Program-made: the position numbers and the translations under genes | Assembly (NCBI RefSeq): GCF_900182545.1 | Contig: NZ_FXTJ01000002.1 | Coordinates: forward strand, 1-64,000 | Direction of reading: 5' to 3' | Length of the DNA stretch: 64,000 nt | Source: Geodermatophilus aquaeductus | GTDB lineage: Bacteria; Actinomycetota; Actinomycetes; Mycobacteriales; Geodermatophilaceae | The notes under the pieces: generated by a model | The model's database searches: none | What the model saw: only the letters and a program-made list of their open reading frames with translations | Told to the model about the DNA's origin: nothing | Shown here: piece by piece, positions 35,631 to 44,486 of the stretch | Layout: every line of letters begins with the position of its first letter | Numbering within the stretch: position 1 is the first letter of the stretch

Positions 35631-36740
35631 GTGCGCGACGACCTGCAGGACGTGGTGGACGAGGTCGCCCGGCTGCTCGGGGCCCCGGCCACGCTCGAGG
35701 ACGTCGACTTCACCCTCCTCGCCTTCGCCGCCCACCCGCTCGACGACGGCGAGACCGCGATGGACGCCGTCCGCACCCGCTCGATCCTGGGCCGCGGCTC
35801 CACCCCCGCCACCCGCCGCTGGTTCGAGGACCTCGGCATCGCCCGAGCGGAGCGTCCGGTGCGCACGCCCGCCGACCCCGCCGCCGGGATCCTCACCCGC
35901 CTGCTCCTGCCGGTCCGGTCCGGCGGCCGCACCCTCGGCTACCTCTGGCTGCTCGACGGCGGCCGCACCGACCCCGGCGACGACGCCGACCCGGCGCTGG
36001 CCGCCGCGGTCGACCTGGCCGCGCGCGCCGGCCGGCTGCTGGCCGGCCGGGACGACGACGGCGAGGTGGGTGACGCTCTCGCCGCGGCGCTGACCGGGAC
36101 CGGTGGCGCACGCGAGCGGGCGGCGCGCACCCTGGCCGCCCGCCTCGGCGAGGACACGCCGCTGGCGCTGGTGGCGCTGCGCCCGCCGGCCGGCGGCCTG
36201 CCCGAGGGGTGGCGGCTCCCCCCGGCCGCGGCGGTGGTGGACGACGGGGACCCCGCCGTCGCCGTCCTCGTGCGGCTGGCCCGCCCCGGCGACCTGCGCC
36301 CGGCCGCGACCACCGCGTCGGCCGCGCTCGCCCGGCTGCCGGGCGCCTCCGCCGGGGTGTCCGAGCCGGCCGCCGGCCCCGCCGGCCTGGCCGCGCGCTG
36401 GGCGCAGGCGCACACCGCGGCGCGGGTCGCGGCCGTGGCGCCGGGGCTCGCGCCGGTGGCCCGGTGGAGCGAGCTCGGCGGCTGGCGCACCGCCGCGGCC
36501 CTGCCCGCGCCCGACCCGGCGGTCGCGCCGCTGCTCGCGGACCCGGTCATGGCCGCCACCGCCGAGGCCTACCTCGACGCCGCCGGCAGCGTGGCCCGGA
36601 CGTCGGCCGCGCTGTCGATCCACCGGCAGACGCTGTACTACCGGCTCGGCCGGATCACCGCGCTCACCGGCCTCGACCTCGCCGACGGCGACACCCGGCT
36701 GCTGGTGCACGCCTCGCTGCGCCGCGCCCGGCTGCCCTGA
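35628..36740 (+). CDS. PucR family transcriptional regulator (PutR-like)
   Basis: A 370-residue protein. The N-terminal part (about 1-125) looks like a sensory GAF/PucR-N region (LEDVDFTLLAFAAHP, LLLPVRSGGRTLGYLWLL). The C-terminal PucR-type HTH (about 310-365) reads EAYLDAAGSVARTSAALSIH and TLYYRLGRITALTGLDL. Its position divergent from putA-pruA suggests it activates proline catabolism, as PutR does in Bacillus. Ligand and direction of control are inferred. Confidence 0.85.
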   Translation: MVRDDLQDVVDEVARLLGAPATLEDVDFTLLAFAAHPLDDGETAMDAVRTRSILGRGSTPATRRWFEDLGIARAERPVRTPADPAAGILTRLLLPVRSGGRTLGYLWLLDGGRTDPGDDADPALAAAVDLAARAGRLLAGRDDDGEVGDALAAALTGTGGARERAARTLAARLGEDTPLALVALRPPAGGLPEGWRLPPAAAVVDDGDPAVAVLVRLARPGDLRPAATTASAALARLPGASAGVSEPAAGPAGLAARWAQAHTAARVAAVAPGLAPVARWSELGGWRTAAALPAPDPAVAPLLADPVMAATAEAYLDAAGSVARTSAALSIHRQTLYYRLGRITALTGLDLADGDTRLLVHASLRRARLP

Positions 36741-36743
36741 CCC

Positions 36744-37211
36744 TCAGGCGCGCAGCCGGCGCTCGGCGTCGCGCAGCACCCGGGGCACCAGCCGGCGGTG
36801 GACGGCCGACGCCGGCGGCCACACGACGCGGCCGCGCACGCCCGCGTGGTGCAGGCACGTCGTCCACGACACGCGGCCCGGCCCGGTCTCGACGTGCATC
36901 TCGGCGCGCAGCGACGGCCCGGCGGTCTCCAGCCGGACGGCGTCCGCGGTGCGCGCGCCGACCCGCCACCCGCCCACCGTGTCCGGCGCGCGCCCGGAGG
37001 TGAGCCGGAACCCGAGCAGGCCGCGCCAGATGAGGACCTCGGCCGCGCTCGGGACGTCGCCGAACATCGCCCGGGCCCACCGCTCGGGTGTCGCCCGCAC
37101 GTCGGTGGCCAGGTCGAGCCGGTCGGCGTAGTCGATGGAGGGCAGGGCGCTGCCCGCCAGGAGGGACGCGGGGACCCCGCGCACCACCCCGGCACTGCTG
37201 AGGACGTCCAC
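36744..37211 (-). CDS. DUF2867 family protein
   Basis: A 155-residue protein. ATPERWARAMFGDVP, WRGLLGFRL, GGWRVGARTADAVRLE and the closing WPPASAVHRRLVPRVLRDAE fit the DUF2867 (SRPBCC-like) pattern. The GTG start has GGGAG upstream. It is divergent from the TetR gene, and the operators at 37233-37283 lie between them, so it is the likely target of that repressor. Confidence 0.75.
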   Translation of the reverse strand: MDVLSSAGVVRGVPASLLAGSALPSIDYADRLDLATDVRATPERWARAMFGDVPSAAEVLIWRGLLGFRLTSGRAPDTVGGWRVGARTADAVRLETAGPSLRAEMHVETGPGRVSWTTCLHHAGVRGRVVWPPASAVHRRLVPRVLRDAERRLRA

Positions 37212-37232
37212 GGCACTGTCTCCCGCCTCGTA

Positions 37233-37283
37233 TACGGTCCCGTACAGACGAGGCTAGCGGTTGCATACGGTGGCGTACAGACG
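37233..37283. promoter_or_regulatory. Twin TetR operator sites
   Basis: TACGGTCCCGTACAGACG (37233-37250) and TACGGTGGCGTACAGACG (37266-37283) match at 16 of 18 positions. Each contains a palindrome (TACGG-TC-CCGTA and TACG-GTGG-CGTA), and their centres are 33 bp apart, about three helical turns. They lie between the divergent DUF2867 and TetR genes. Confidence 0.65.
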
Positions 37284-37295
37284 GCAGGAGGTCCC

Positions 37296-37853
37296 GTGGC
37301 CAGGATCCGGACGACGCGCGAGGCGTGGATCGAGCAGGGCCTGCGCGCGCTCGCCGCCGGCGGGCCCGACGCGGTCCGCGTCGAGGCGCTGGCCAAGGAC
37401 CTCGGCGTCACCAAGGGCGGGTTCTACGGGTCCTTCGCCGACCGCGACGCGCTGCTCGGGGCGATGCTCGACACCTGGGAGCGGGAGGCGACCGACGAGG
37501 TGCTCGCCCGCGTCGAGCGCGAGGGCGGCGATGCCCGGACCCGGCTCACGCGCGCCGGCGTGCTCACCTTCTCCAGCGACCGCCTGCTGCCCCTCGACCT
37601 CGCCGTCCGCGAGTGGGCCCGGCGCGACCCGGCGGTGGCCGAGCGGCTGCGCCGGGTCGACGAGCGGCGGATGGGGCTGCTGCGCGAGCTGCTCGGCACG
37701 CTGAGCGCCGACCCCGACGAGGTCGAGGCCCGCAGCCTGCTCGCCTTCTGCCTGGCCATCGGCGAGCACCTCCTCACCACCGGCCACGGCGACCGCACCC
37801 GGGCCCAGGTCCTCGCCCGCGCCGCCAACCTGCTGTTCCCGCCGTCCCCCTGA
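37296..37853 (+). CDS. TetR/AcrR family regulator
   Basis: A 185-residue repressor. Its HTH is in the first 50 residues (IEQGLRALAAGGPDAVRVEA, LGVTKGGFYGSFADRDALL). The C-terminal helical domain is of the TetR_C type with RRVDERRMGLLRELLG. The GTG at 37296 follows a full AGGAGG. The twin operators are in its own promoter, so it most likely represses itself and the divergent DUF2867 gene. Confidence 0.87.
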   Translation: MARIRTTREAWIEQGLRALAAGGPDAVRVEALAKDLGVTKGGFYGSFADRDALLGAMLDTWEREATDEVLARVEREGGDARTRLTRAGVLTFSSDRLLPLDLAVREWARRDPAVAERLRRVDERRMGLLRELLGTLSADPDEVEARSLLAFCLAIGEHLLTTGHGDRTRAQVLARAANLLFPPSP

Positions 37854-37927
37854 CCGGCCGGGACCGTTGCCCGATGCACCCGTCTGCCGCGACGCCGTCC
37901 CCCGGGTGACCTACCCTCGGGGAGCTG

Positions 37928-38566
37928 ATGGCTGCGGGAGGAGAGGCGTTGCCTCGAGACGCGGGCGGCGCCGGCGACGTCCTCCGGGACCTCCGCACGG
38001 CCACCGCCGCAGAGCACGAGCAGGTCGAGGCCCACCTCGACCTGATGGACCCCACCCTGGACCGCGACCGCCTGGCCGGCGTCCTCGGCCGGCTGCACGC
38101 CTTCTGGGCCGCGGCCGAGGCCGGGCTCGACGACTGGGCCGCGCGGCACCGCGCCGACGCCGCCGCCCTCGACTGGACCCGCCGCCGCCGCAGCGGCCTG
38201 TACGCCGCCGACCTGGCCGCCCTCGGCGGCGCCGCCGTCGACGACCGGCCGGACCTCCCCGCCGTCGACGGCACCGACGAGGCGCTGGGCCGGCTCTACG
38301 TCCTGGAGGGCTCGACCCTCGGCGGCACCTTCATCGACCGCCACCTCGCCGGCCTGCCCGGGCTCGCCGGCGGCCCGCGGGTGCGCGCGTTCAGCCCCTA
38401 CGGCGAGGACACCGGCGCCATGTGGGCAGCGTTCCGCCGGTTCACCCGGGCGCACGTCGAGGCCGGCGGTGACGCCCGGCGGGTGGTCGACGCCGCCCGC
38501 CAGACCTTCGCCGTCCTCGCCGAGTGGTGCGTCCCGGCCGCCCGGGCGCAGGAGGCTCCCGCGTGA
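37928..38566 (+). CDS. bphO: Biliverdin-producing heme oxygenase
   Basis: A 212-residue heme oxygenase that opens heme to biliverdin, CO and iron. The proximal histidine lies in LRTATAAEHEQVEAHLDLMD, and the distal helix segment LYVLEGSTLGGTFIDRHLAG carries the Gly residues over the heme. The stop overlaps the phytochrome start as GTGA, so the enzyme making the chromophore and the receptor using it are translated together. GGGAG precedes the ATG. Confidence 0.92.
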   Translation: MAAGGEALPRDAGGAGDVLRDLRTATAAEHEQVEAHLDLMDPTLDRDRLAGVLGRLHAFWAAAEAGLDDWAARHRADAAALDWTRRRRSGLYAADLAALGGAAVDDRPDLPAVDGTDEALGRLYVLEGSTLGGTFIDRHLAGLPGLAGGPRVRAFSPYGEDTGAMWAAFRRFTRAHVEAGGDARRVVDAARQTFAVLAEWCVPAARAQEAPA

Positions 38567-40953
38567 CCGACGTCGACGCCACCTCCGGCGCCGACACCAC
38601 CGGGGCAGACACCGCCGGGGCAGATGTCGCGTGGCTGTCCCCCGGTGAGCCGGTCTCGCTCGACAACTGCGCCCGCGAGCCGATCCACGTCCCGGGCAGC
38701 ATCCAGCCGCGCGGCGTCCTGCTGGCCGTCAGCGAGCCCGACCTCGTCGTCGTGCAGGCCTCGGAGAACCTCGGCGGGCTGACCGGCGTCGTCTGGTCCG
38801 ACGCGCTCGGCCGGCCGCTGGCCGACGTGCTCGGGGTGGCCCAGACCGGGGCCGTCGTCCGCTCGGCCAGCGCCTTCGGCGACCTCCGCGAGCGCAACCC
38901 GGTGGAGATCACCCTCGACGTCGACGGCGACCCGGTGCCGGTCGACGCGATCCTGCACCGCGCCGTGCTCTCCGGCGGCCGCGACGAGCACGGGCAGCCG
39001 ACCGACCTCGACGCCCCGCTGACCAACCTCGTCGTCGAGCTGGAGCCGGCGCGGGGGCCGCGGCCGTTCTCCTTCCCGAACACCTACCAGGCGGTGCGCG
39101 GCACGGTCACCGAGCTCAACCGGGCCTCGTCCCTGCAGGACCTCTACGACATCACCGCCCGCGCGGTCCGCGGCCTCACCGGCTTCGACCGGGTGATGGT
39201 CTACCGCTACGACGCCGACTACAACGGCGAGGTCGTGGCCGAGGCGAAGGCGGAGCACCTCAACTCCTTCCTCGGCCTGCACTACCCCGCCTCCGACATC
39301 CCGGCCCAGGCGCGGGCGCTGTACGAGAAGAACTGGATCCGGCTGATCAGCGACGTCGACTACGTCCCCAGCCGCCTGCAGCCGGTCGCGCACCCGGCCA
39401 CCGGCCGCCCGCTGGACCTGACGTACTCGACGCTGCGCAGCGTGTCGCCCATCCACGTCGAGTACCTGCAGAACATGGGCGTGCGCGCCTCGATGTCGAT
39501 CTCACTGCTGCAGGGCGACCGGCTGTGGGGCCTCATCGCCTGCCACCACTACGCCGGGCCGCACCAGCCGCCCTACGCCACCCGGGCCGCCGCGGAGTTC
39601 CTCGGCTCGACGCTGTCGCTGCGGCTGGTCGACCGCACCGCCGAGGACGAGGTGCACCGGGCGCTGCAGGTCCGCTCCACCCTGGCCTGGCTGACCGCGG
39701 CCACCCTCGACGAGGACCGCCCGCTGGCCGACACGCTGCTCGGCACCACCAGCCTGCTCGACGTCCTGCCCGCCGACGGCGTCACCGTCTGCCTGCAGGG
39801 CAGCACCGGCACCCGGGGCACCGCGCTGCCGGCCGACGTCGTCGAGCGGCTGGTCGCCTGGGCCGTCGCGCGCGGCGGCGAGGTCGTGGCCACCGACGCC
39901 CTGCAGCGCGCGGCGCCGGAGCTCGGCATCCCGGTCGACGTCGCCTGCGGCGTGCTGGTGCTCCCGCTGCCCGACGGCCAGCACGTGCTGTGGCACCGGC
40001 GCGAGGCCGTGCGGCACGTCGACTGGGGCGGCGACCCGCACAACAAGGCGCTGGCCGAGCGCGAGGGCGACGACGTCCGGCTCAGCCCGCGCAAGAGCTT
40101 CGACCGCTGGCGGGAGACCGTCCGCGACCGCTCGCTGCCGTGGACGGAGCAGGAGCGCGCCGAGGTGCTGCAGCTGCGCGGCAACCTGCTCGAGGCGCTC
40201 TACGCCCGCTCCCGCAGCATCGTGCGCGCCGCGGAGACCCTGCAGCGCAGCCTGCTGTCCGAGCCGCCGCAGCCGGACTCCCTGGAGATGGCGGTGCGCT
40301 ACGTGCCCGCCACCCGGGAGGCCCAGGTCGGCGGCGACTGGTACGACGTCTTCGTCCAGCCCGACGGCTCCACGATGCTGGTCATCGGCGACGTCGTCGG
40401 CCACGACGTGCAGGCCGCCGCGTGCATGGCGCAGCTGCGCGGGCTGCTGCGCGGGATCGCCTACGACAGCGGCCAGAGTCCCGCGCAGGTGCTCACCCGG
40501 CTCGACGCGGCGATCGACGGGCTGCGCCTGGGCGCCATGGCCACCGTGCTGGTCGGCCGGCTGGAGCAGACCGACGACGAGCGCGCGGCCGGGGTCAGCC
40601 GCCTGCGCTGGGCCAGCGCCGGCCACCTGCCGCCGCTGGTCGTCGAACCCGACGGGAGCAGCACCGCGCTCACCGGCGGGCGGCCCGGCCTGCTGCTGGG
40701 TGTGAGCCCCGAGGCGGTCCGCGCCGACGCCGAGGTGGTGCTCGGGCGCGGCTCGACCGTCCTGCTCTACACCGACGGCCTGGTCGAGCGCCGCGCCGAG
40801 GGTTTCGACGACGGCGTCGCCCGGCTGGGGCAGGCCCTCGCCGAGTTGCGCGACCGGCCGGTCGGCGAGGTGTGCGACGAGGTGCTCGCCCGGATGGTCC
40901 CCGACGGCGGCGAGGACGACGTCGCGCTGGTCGCCGTCCGCCTGGTCGGCTGA
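38563..40953 (+). CDS. bphP: Bacteriophytochrome with SpoIIE/PP2C phosphatase output
   Basis: A 796-residue red/far-red photoreceptor. The biliverdin-binding cysteine is C36 in DNCAREPIHVPGSIQPRG, the same context as C24 of the Deinococcus protein. PAS (about 25-130), GAF (about 150-315, LHYPASDIPAQARALY with D245) and PHY (about 320-515, tongue motif PRKSF) follow. From about 560 the output domain is a SpoIIE-type PP2C phosphatase (GGDWYDVF, VIGDVVGHD, LRWASAGHLPPLV, LLYTDGLVER, GGEDDVALVAVRL) instead of the usual histidine kinase. Metal-binding aspartates are present. Light would thus control dephosphorylation of a Ser/Thr target, perhaps a STAS anti-sigma antagonist (inference). Confidence 0.93.
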   Translation: MTDVDATSGADTTGADTAGADVAWLSPGEPVSLDNCAREPIHVPGSIQPRGVLLAVSEPDLVVVQASENLGGLTGVVWSDALGRPLADVLGVAQTGAVVRSASAFGDLRERNPVEITLDVDGDPVPVDAILHRAVLSGGRDEHGQPTDLDAPLTNLVVELEPARGPRPFSFPNTYQAVRGTVTELNRASSLQDLYDITARAVRGLTGFDRVMVYRYDADYNGEVVAEAKAEHLNSFLGLHYPASDIPAQARALYEKNWIRLISDVDYVPSRLQPVAHPATGRPLDLTYSTLRSVSPIHVEYLQNMGVRASMSISLLQGDRLWGLIACHHYAGPHQPPYATRAAAEFLGSTLSLRLVDRTAEDEVHRALQVRSTLAWLTAATLDEDRPLADTLLGTTSLLDVLPADGVTVCLQGSTGTRGTALPADVVERLVAWAVARGGEVVATDALQRAAPELGIPVDVACGVLVLPLPDGQHVLWHRREAVRHVDWGGDPHNKALAEREGDDVRLSPRKSFDRWRETVRDRSLPWTEQERAEVLQLRGNLLEALYARSRSIVRAAETLQRSLLSEPPQPDSLEMAVRYVPATREAQVGGDWYDVFVQPDGSTMLVIGDVVGHDVQAAACMAQLRGLLRGIAYDSGQSPAQVLTRLDAAIDGLRLGAMATVLVGRLEQTDDERAAGVSRLRWASAGHLPPLVVEPDGSSTALTGGRPGLLLGVSPEAVRADAEVVLGRGSTVLLYTDGLVERRAEGFDDGVARLGQALAELRDRPVGEVCDEVLARMVPDGGEDDVALVAVRLVG

Positions 40954-40966
40954 GCGGCCCCTGACC

Positions 40967-41011
40967 GTGCACTTCCGCGGATCTGCACCGTGCAGATCCG
41001 CGGAAGTGCAC
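40967..41011. terminator. Perfect 22-bp hairpin, bidirectional terminator candidate
   Basis: Two perfectly complementary 22-nt arms (first arm begins GTGCACTTCCGCGG) are separated by a single C. It lies between the convergent phytochrome and acidic-protein genes. There is no T-tract. The extreme perfection could also mean a dispersed palindromic element. Confidence 0.7.
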
Positions 41012-41014
41012 CGG

Positions 41015-41284
41015 CTACTCCGGGTCGGAGAACTCCGCCTCGAGGCCGTCGTCCTGCGCGCCGCCGTCGTCGGGCAGCGGGGCGTCGTCCTCGGCCGCCC
41101 GCACCTCGGCGTCCGAGGCGTCGGGCGAGGGGTCGTCGACACCGCGCTCGAGCTCGGCGAGCAGGCGCTCCTCGTCCGGGCGCAGCTCGCCATCGCCGAG
41201 GTGCTCGCCCGGCTGGCCGGCGTCCGAGCCCGAGGCCATGCCACTGTCGGGGAGGCCGCTGTCGGGGAGGTCGGGATCGGTCAT
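41015..41284 (-). CDS. Small acidic protein (89 residues)
   Basis: It begins MTDPDLPDSGLPDSGMASG and is dominated by Asp, Glu, Pro and Ser (LRPDEERLLAELERG, DAEVRAAEDDAPLPDD). It is probably disordered. The ATGA overlap with the dehydrogenase stop indicates translational coupling. No family is recognised. Confidence 0.6.
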   Translation of the reverse strand: MTDPDLPDSGLPDSGMASGSDAGQPGEHLGDGELRPDEERLLAELERGVDDPSPDASDAEVRAAEDDAPLPDDGGAQDDGLEAEFSDPE

Positions 41285-42054
41285 CGCGGGAAGTTGGGCT
41301 CGAGGCGCGGCACGATCTGCATCTCCGGCACGAACGCCGCCGGGTGGAGCAGCAGCAGCGTGCGCACGGTGTCGGCCACCGCCGAGGGCGGCATCATCAG
41401 GTGCCCGGGGATGCCCCACTGCTCCATCATCGGGGTGTCCATGGCGGCCGGGATGACGGCCTGCACCCGGCACGGGAAGGGCCGCTCGCTGCCGTCGGCC
41501 TGCTTCACGGCCTTCTCCCGGAGCTCGCGCTGGATGCAGCGGGTGGCGTTGAGGAAGCCGGCCTTGGAGCCGTTGTAGGCGATCGCGCCGCTGCCGGAGG
41601 TGATCGCCGACAGCGACACGATGTGCACGACGTCGGCGCTGCGGCCCTCGGGCAGGTGCTGGACCCGCTTCATGAACTCGCTGGTCAGGAAGACGGGCCC
41701 CTCGCAGTTGACCGCCATGACGCGGCGGTAGTCGTCGAGGTCGATGTCGGTGACGTAGCCCGGCCGGTCGATGCCGGCCACGTTGACCAGGACGTCGAAG
41801 GCGTCGCCGTGCTGCTCGAAGAGCTGGGCCACCACCGCCCGGCGGCTGGCGTCGTCGGTCACGTCGAGCGCGACGACGTCGGCGCTGCCCCCGGCGTCGG
41901 CGACCAGCGCGCGGGTGCGCTCGCTGCCGTCGGCGTCGATGTCCGCGACGACGACGTGCGCCCCGGCCTCGGCCAGCGACACGCACGTCGCCCGGCCCAG
42001 CCCGCTGGCCCCGCCGGTGACCAGCGCCACGCGGCCCTTGAGCTCCCCTGCCAC
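41281..42054 (-). CDS. Short-chain dehydrogenase/reductase
   Basis: A 257-residue classical SDR: VALVTGGASGLGRAT (cofactor), VVVADIDADG (Asp suggests NAD), DVLVNVAGIDRP, catalytic Ser in VSLSAITSGSG and the YNGSK motif. The C-terminus has IPAAMDTPMMEQWGIP. The GTG at 42054 has GGAGG upstream. Substrate unknown; the family includes 3-oxoacyl-ACP and alcohol dehydrogenases. Confidence 0.87.
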   Translation of the reverse strand: MAGELKGRVALVTGGASGLGRATCVSLAEAGAHVVVADIDADGSERTRALVADAGGSADVVALDVTDDASRRAVVAQLFEQHGDAFDVLVNVAGIDRPGYVTDIDLDDYRRVMAVNCEGPVFLTSEFMKRVQHLPEGRSADVVHIVSLSAITSGSGAIAYNGSKAGFLNATRCIQRELREKAVKQADGSERPFPCRVQAVIPAAMDTPMMEQWGIPGHLMMPPSAVADTVRTLLLLHPAAFVPEMQIVPRLEPNFPR

Positions 42055-42149
42055 CCGTTCCTCCGTCCTCCGGCCGCATGGGGCCGTGATCACGATGCGT
42101 CCCCGCCACTCTCGCCGAGACCGCCCCGGCGCGCAGGTCGGGACGCCGC

Positions 42150-42932
42150 TCAGGCCGGGGAGGACCAGACGTCGGCGAGCGTCACCGTCTGCAGCTGCCG
42201 CGACTCCACGAGGCCGAGCAGCTGGTCGAGCACGGTGGTGAGGGCCGGCTGGTTGGCGTGGCCGACGACGATCGCCTGCGCGGCGAACCACTGCTGCGCC
42301 GCCGCCATGAGCTCCCCGGCGCCGATCGCCCGGCCGTCGTCGAACGTGCCGTTCCACAGCACGGTGGTGGGGTGGCCGACATTGGCGGCGATCGCGTCGG
42401 TGCGCTGGTCGTGCGACCCGAACGGCGGCCGCCAGAACGGGGTGGCCGTCACGCCGAGGGTGCGGCGCATGAAGTCCTGGTTGTGCTGCAGCTCCTCGGC
42501 CACCTCGGCGTCGGACAGCGTGGTCACGTCCGGGTGCGACCAGGTGTGGTTGCCGAAGGCGACCTGGCCGGACTCGATGAGCGGCCACAGGTCGCGGGCG
42601 TTGTCGCCCCAAGTGCGGTAGCTGCCGTTGGGGAAGAACGTCAGCCGGGTGCCGGTCTCGCGGGCGAGGGTGACCAGCGCCGCGACCACCTCGCCGTTGC
42701 TGCCGTCGTCGATGGTCAGGGCGATCTGGTTGCCAGTGCCCGGCAGCCGGTCGACGACGCCGCGGGGCGCGGGGACGGCGACCAGGCCGCCCGGGCCGGT
42801 GGGGGTGGCCGGCGCCGCCGGCGGCGGGGCGACGGGATCGGGGGCGCCGAGGTCCATCGTGGCGGCGCCGCGGCCCACGGCCGCACCGGCGAGCCCGGTG
42901 GCGAGCAGGAGGAGGAAGCCCCGGCGGTCCAC
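42150..42932 (-). CDS. Exported polysaccharide deacetylase (NodB domain)
   Basis: A 260-residue protein with a twin-arginine-like signal (MDRRGFLLLLATGLAGAAVG), a Pro/Ala linker and a NodB fold from about 65. Metal and catalytic motifs: LTIDDGSN (base and metal Asp), GNHTWSHPD (HxxxH) and WRPPFGSHD. It probably removes acetyl groups from peptidoglycan or another cell-surface glycan outside the membrane. A -10 box lies just before the GTG. Confidence 0.85.
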   Translation of the reverse strand: MDRRGFLLLLATGLAGAAVGRGAATMDLGAPDPVAPPPAAPATPTGPGGLVAVPAPRGVVDRLPGTGNQIALTIDDGSNGEVVAALVTLARETGTRLTFFPNGSYRTWGDNARDLWPLIESGQVAFGNHTWSHPDVTTLSDAEVAEELQHNQDFMRRTLGVTATPFWRPPFGSHDQRTDAIAANVGHPTTVLWNGTFDDGRAIGAGELMAAAQQWFAAQAIVVGHANQPALTTVLDQLLGLVESRQLQTVTLADVWSSPA

Positions 42933-42939
42933 GCGGCGG

Positions 42940-42945
42940 ACGCTA
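42940..42945 (-). promoter_or_regulatory. -10 box TAGCGT of the polysaccharide deacetylase gene
   Basis: TAGCGT on the minus strand, 7 nt before the GTG, fits a leaderless transcript. The -35 region is weak. Confidence 0.45.
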
Positions 42946-43044
42946 GGTCGGCGTCCCGGCGCGTCCGGTGCAGCGACACGGGGCGGCGGGCGCGCCCGCC
43001 ACGGTCCGTGGCCTGCCGACTACCGCCTCCTGCGCGGCGGCGGC

Positions 43045-43590
43045 TCAGGCGGCCGGGACGAGACCGGCCTGCTCGAGGAGGCGCGCCTGCTCGCGGCACC
43101 ACGGCGACCACTCGTCGCGCTCGGAGTCCTCCTGGCGGCGGCGGAAGTCGGCCCACTCCAGCAGCTCCCACTCCCCCACCTCGCTGGGGTCGGGGTCCGG
43201 CGTCCCGCTGAAGCGGCCCAGGTAGACCGGGCAGACCTCGTTCTCGACGACGCCGCGGAACTCCGCGCGGTAGCGGTAGCCGGGCAGCGCCGGGCGCAGG
43301 TCGGCCACCTGCAGGCCCAGCTCCTGCGAGGCGCGGCGGGCGATCGCGGCGCCGTCGTCCTCGCCGGGGCCGGGGTGCCCGCAGACGGTGTTGGTCCACA
43401 TGCCCGGGAAGGTCTGCTTGTCCGCGGCGCGGCGGGTGACCAGCAGCCGGCCGTCGTCGGCGAACAGGTAGGCGGAGAACGCGCGGTGCAGCGGGGTCTC
43501 GCCGTGGTGGACCAGCGGCTTGGGCATGGTGCCGATCGGCGTCCCGTCGTCGTCGACCAGCACGATCAGCTCCGCCGCGGTCACCGTCAC
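43045..43590 (-). CDS. idi: Isopentenyl-diphosphate delta-isomerase, type 1
   Basis: A 181-residue Nudix-fold enzyme that interconverts isopentenyl and dimethylallyl diphosphate for isoprenoids and carotenoids. The active-site cysteine is in TFPGMWTNTVCGHPGPGE and the metal/Glu motif in VVENEVCPVYLG. The start HHGETPLHRAFSAYLF is typical of the bacterial enzyme. A GTG start is used. No other isoprenoid genes are adjacent. Confidence 0.92.
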   Translation of the reverse strand: MTVTAAELIVLVDDDGTPIGTMPKPLVHHGETPLHRAFSAYLFADDGRLLVTRRAADKQTFPGMWTNTVCGHPGPGEDDGAAIARRASQELGLQVADLRPALPGYRYRAEFRGVVENEVCPVYLGRFSGTPDPDPSEVGEWELLEWADFRRRQEDSERDEWSPWCREQARLLEQAGLVPAA

Positions 43591-43649
43591 GTCGCCATCC
43601 TCCCCGACGGCGGGGTTCGGGCACGCCCCCGGCCGGGCAAGGGCCGGAC

Positions 43650-44483
43650 ATGGAGCGGTTCGAGCGCGACGGCCTGGTCTTCGACGTGCGGGACGGCGGC
43701 CCTCCCGACGGCGAGCCGGTGGTGCTCCTGCACGGCTGGCCGCAGGACTCCTCGGCCTACGACCGGATGGCCCCGCTGCTGCACGGTGCGGGCCTGCGGA
43801 CGCTGGCGCCCGACCAGCGCGGCTACTCCCCCGGCGCGCGGCCGCCCGGGCGGTCGCCCTACCGGCTGCGGGAGGTCGCCGACGACGTCGTGGCCCTCCT
43901 CGACGCCGCGGGCCTGGGCAGCGCGCACGTCGTCGGGCACGACTGGGGCGGCATCGTCGCGTGGGCGCTGGGCGCCTGGTACCCCGAGCGGCTGCGCACG
44001 CTGACCGCGCTGTCGGTGCCGCACCCCGGCGCGATGGCGCGGGCGGTCCTCACCAGCGACCAGGGGCTGCGCTCGGCCTACGTGGCCGCCTTCCAGGTGC
44101 CGGCGCTGCCCGAGCGGCTGCTGCTGGCGGGGAACGGGCGGGCGCTGCGGCAGCTGCTGGCCAGCAGCGGGCTGCCCGACGACGCCGCCGAGCGCTACGT
44201 GGCGCACATGCTCGAGCCGGGCGCCCTGTCCGCCGCGCTGGCCTGGTACCGGGCGCTGCCCTTCGGCGCCCGCGACCGGGTCGGCACCGTCACCGTGCCG
44301 ACCCTGCACGTGTGGAGCACCGGCGACGTCGCCCTCGGCCGCACCGCCACCGAGGCCACCCGCGACCACGTCACCGCGCCCTACCGGCTCGAGGTGCTCG
44401 ACCGCGTGCCGCACTGGATCCCCGAGGTCGCCGCCGAGCGGACCGCGGAGCTGGTCGTGGCCCACACCCGGACGGCGGCCTGA
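43650..44483 (+). CDS. Alpha/beta hydrolase, epoxide-hydrolase-like
   Basis: A 277-residue enzyme. The oxyanion motif HGWP (VVLLHGWPQDSSAYDRM) is followed by VVGHDWGGIVAWALG, in which the nucleophile is Asp rather than Ser, as in epoxide hydrolases and haloalkane dehalogenases. The catalytic histidine is in RVPHWIPEVAA. The lid is short. Confidence 0.83.
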   Translation: MERFERDGLVFDVRDGGPPDGEPVVLLHGWPQDSSAYDRMAPLLHGAGLRTLAPDQRGYSPGARPPGRSPYRLREVADDVVALLDAAGLGSAHVVGHDWGGIVAWALGAWYPERLRTLTALSVPHPGAMARAVLTSDQGLRSAYVAAFQVPALPERLLLAGNGRALRQLLASSGLPDDAAERYVAHMLEPGALSAALAWYRALPFGARDRVGTVTVPTLHVWSTGDVALGRTATEATRDHVTAPYRLEVLDRVPHWIPEVAAERTAELVVAHTRTAA

Positions 44484-44486
44484 GGA

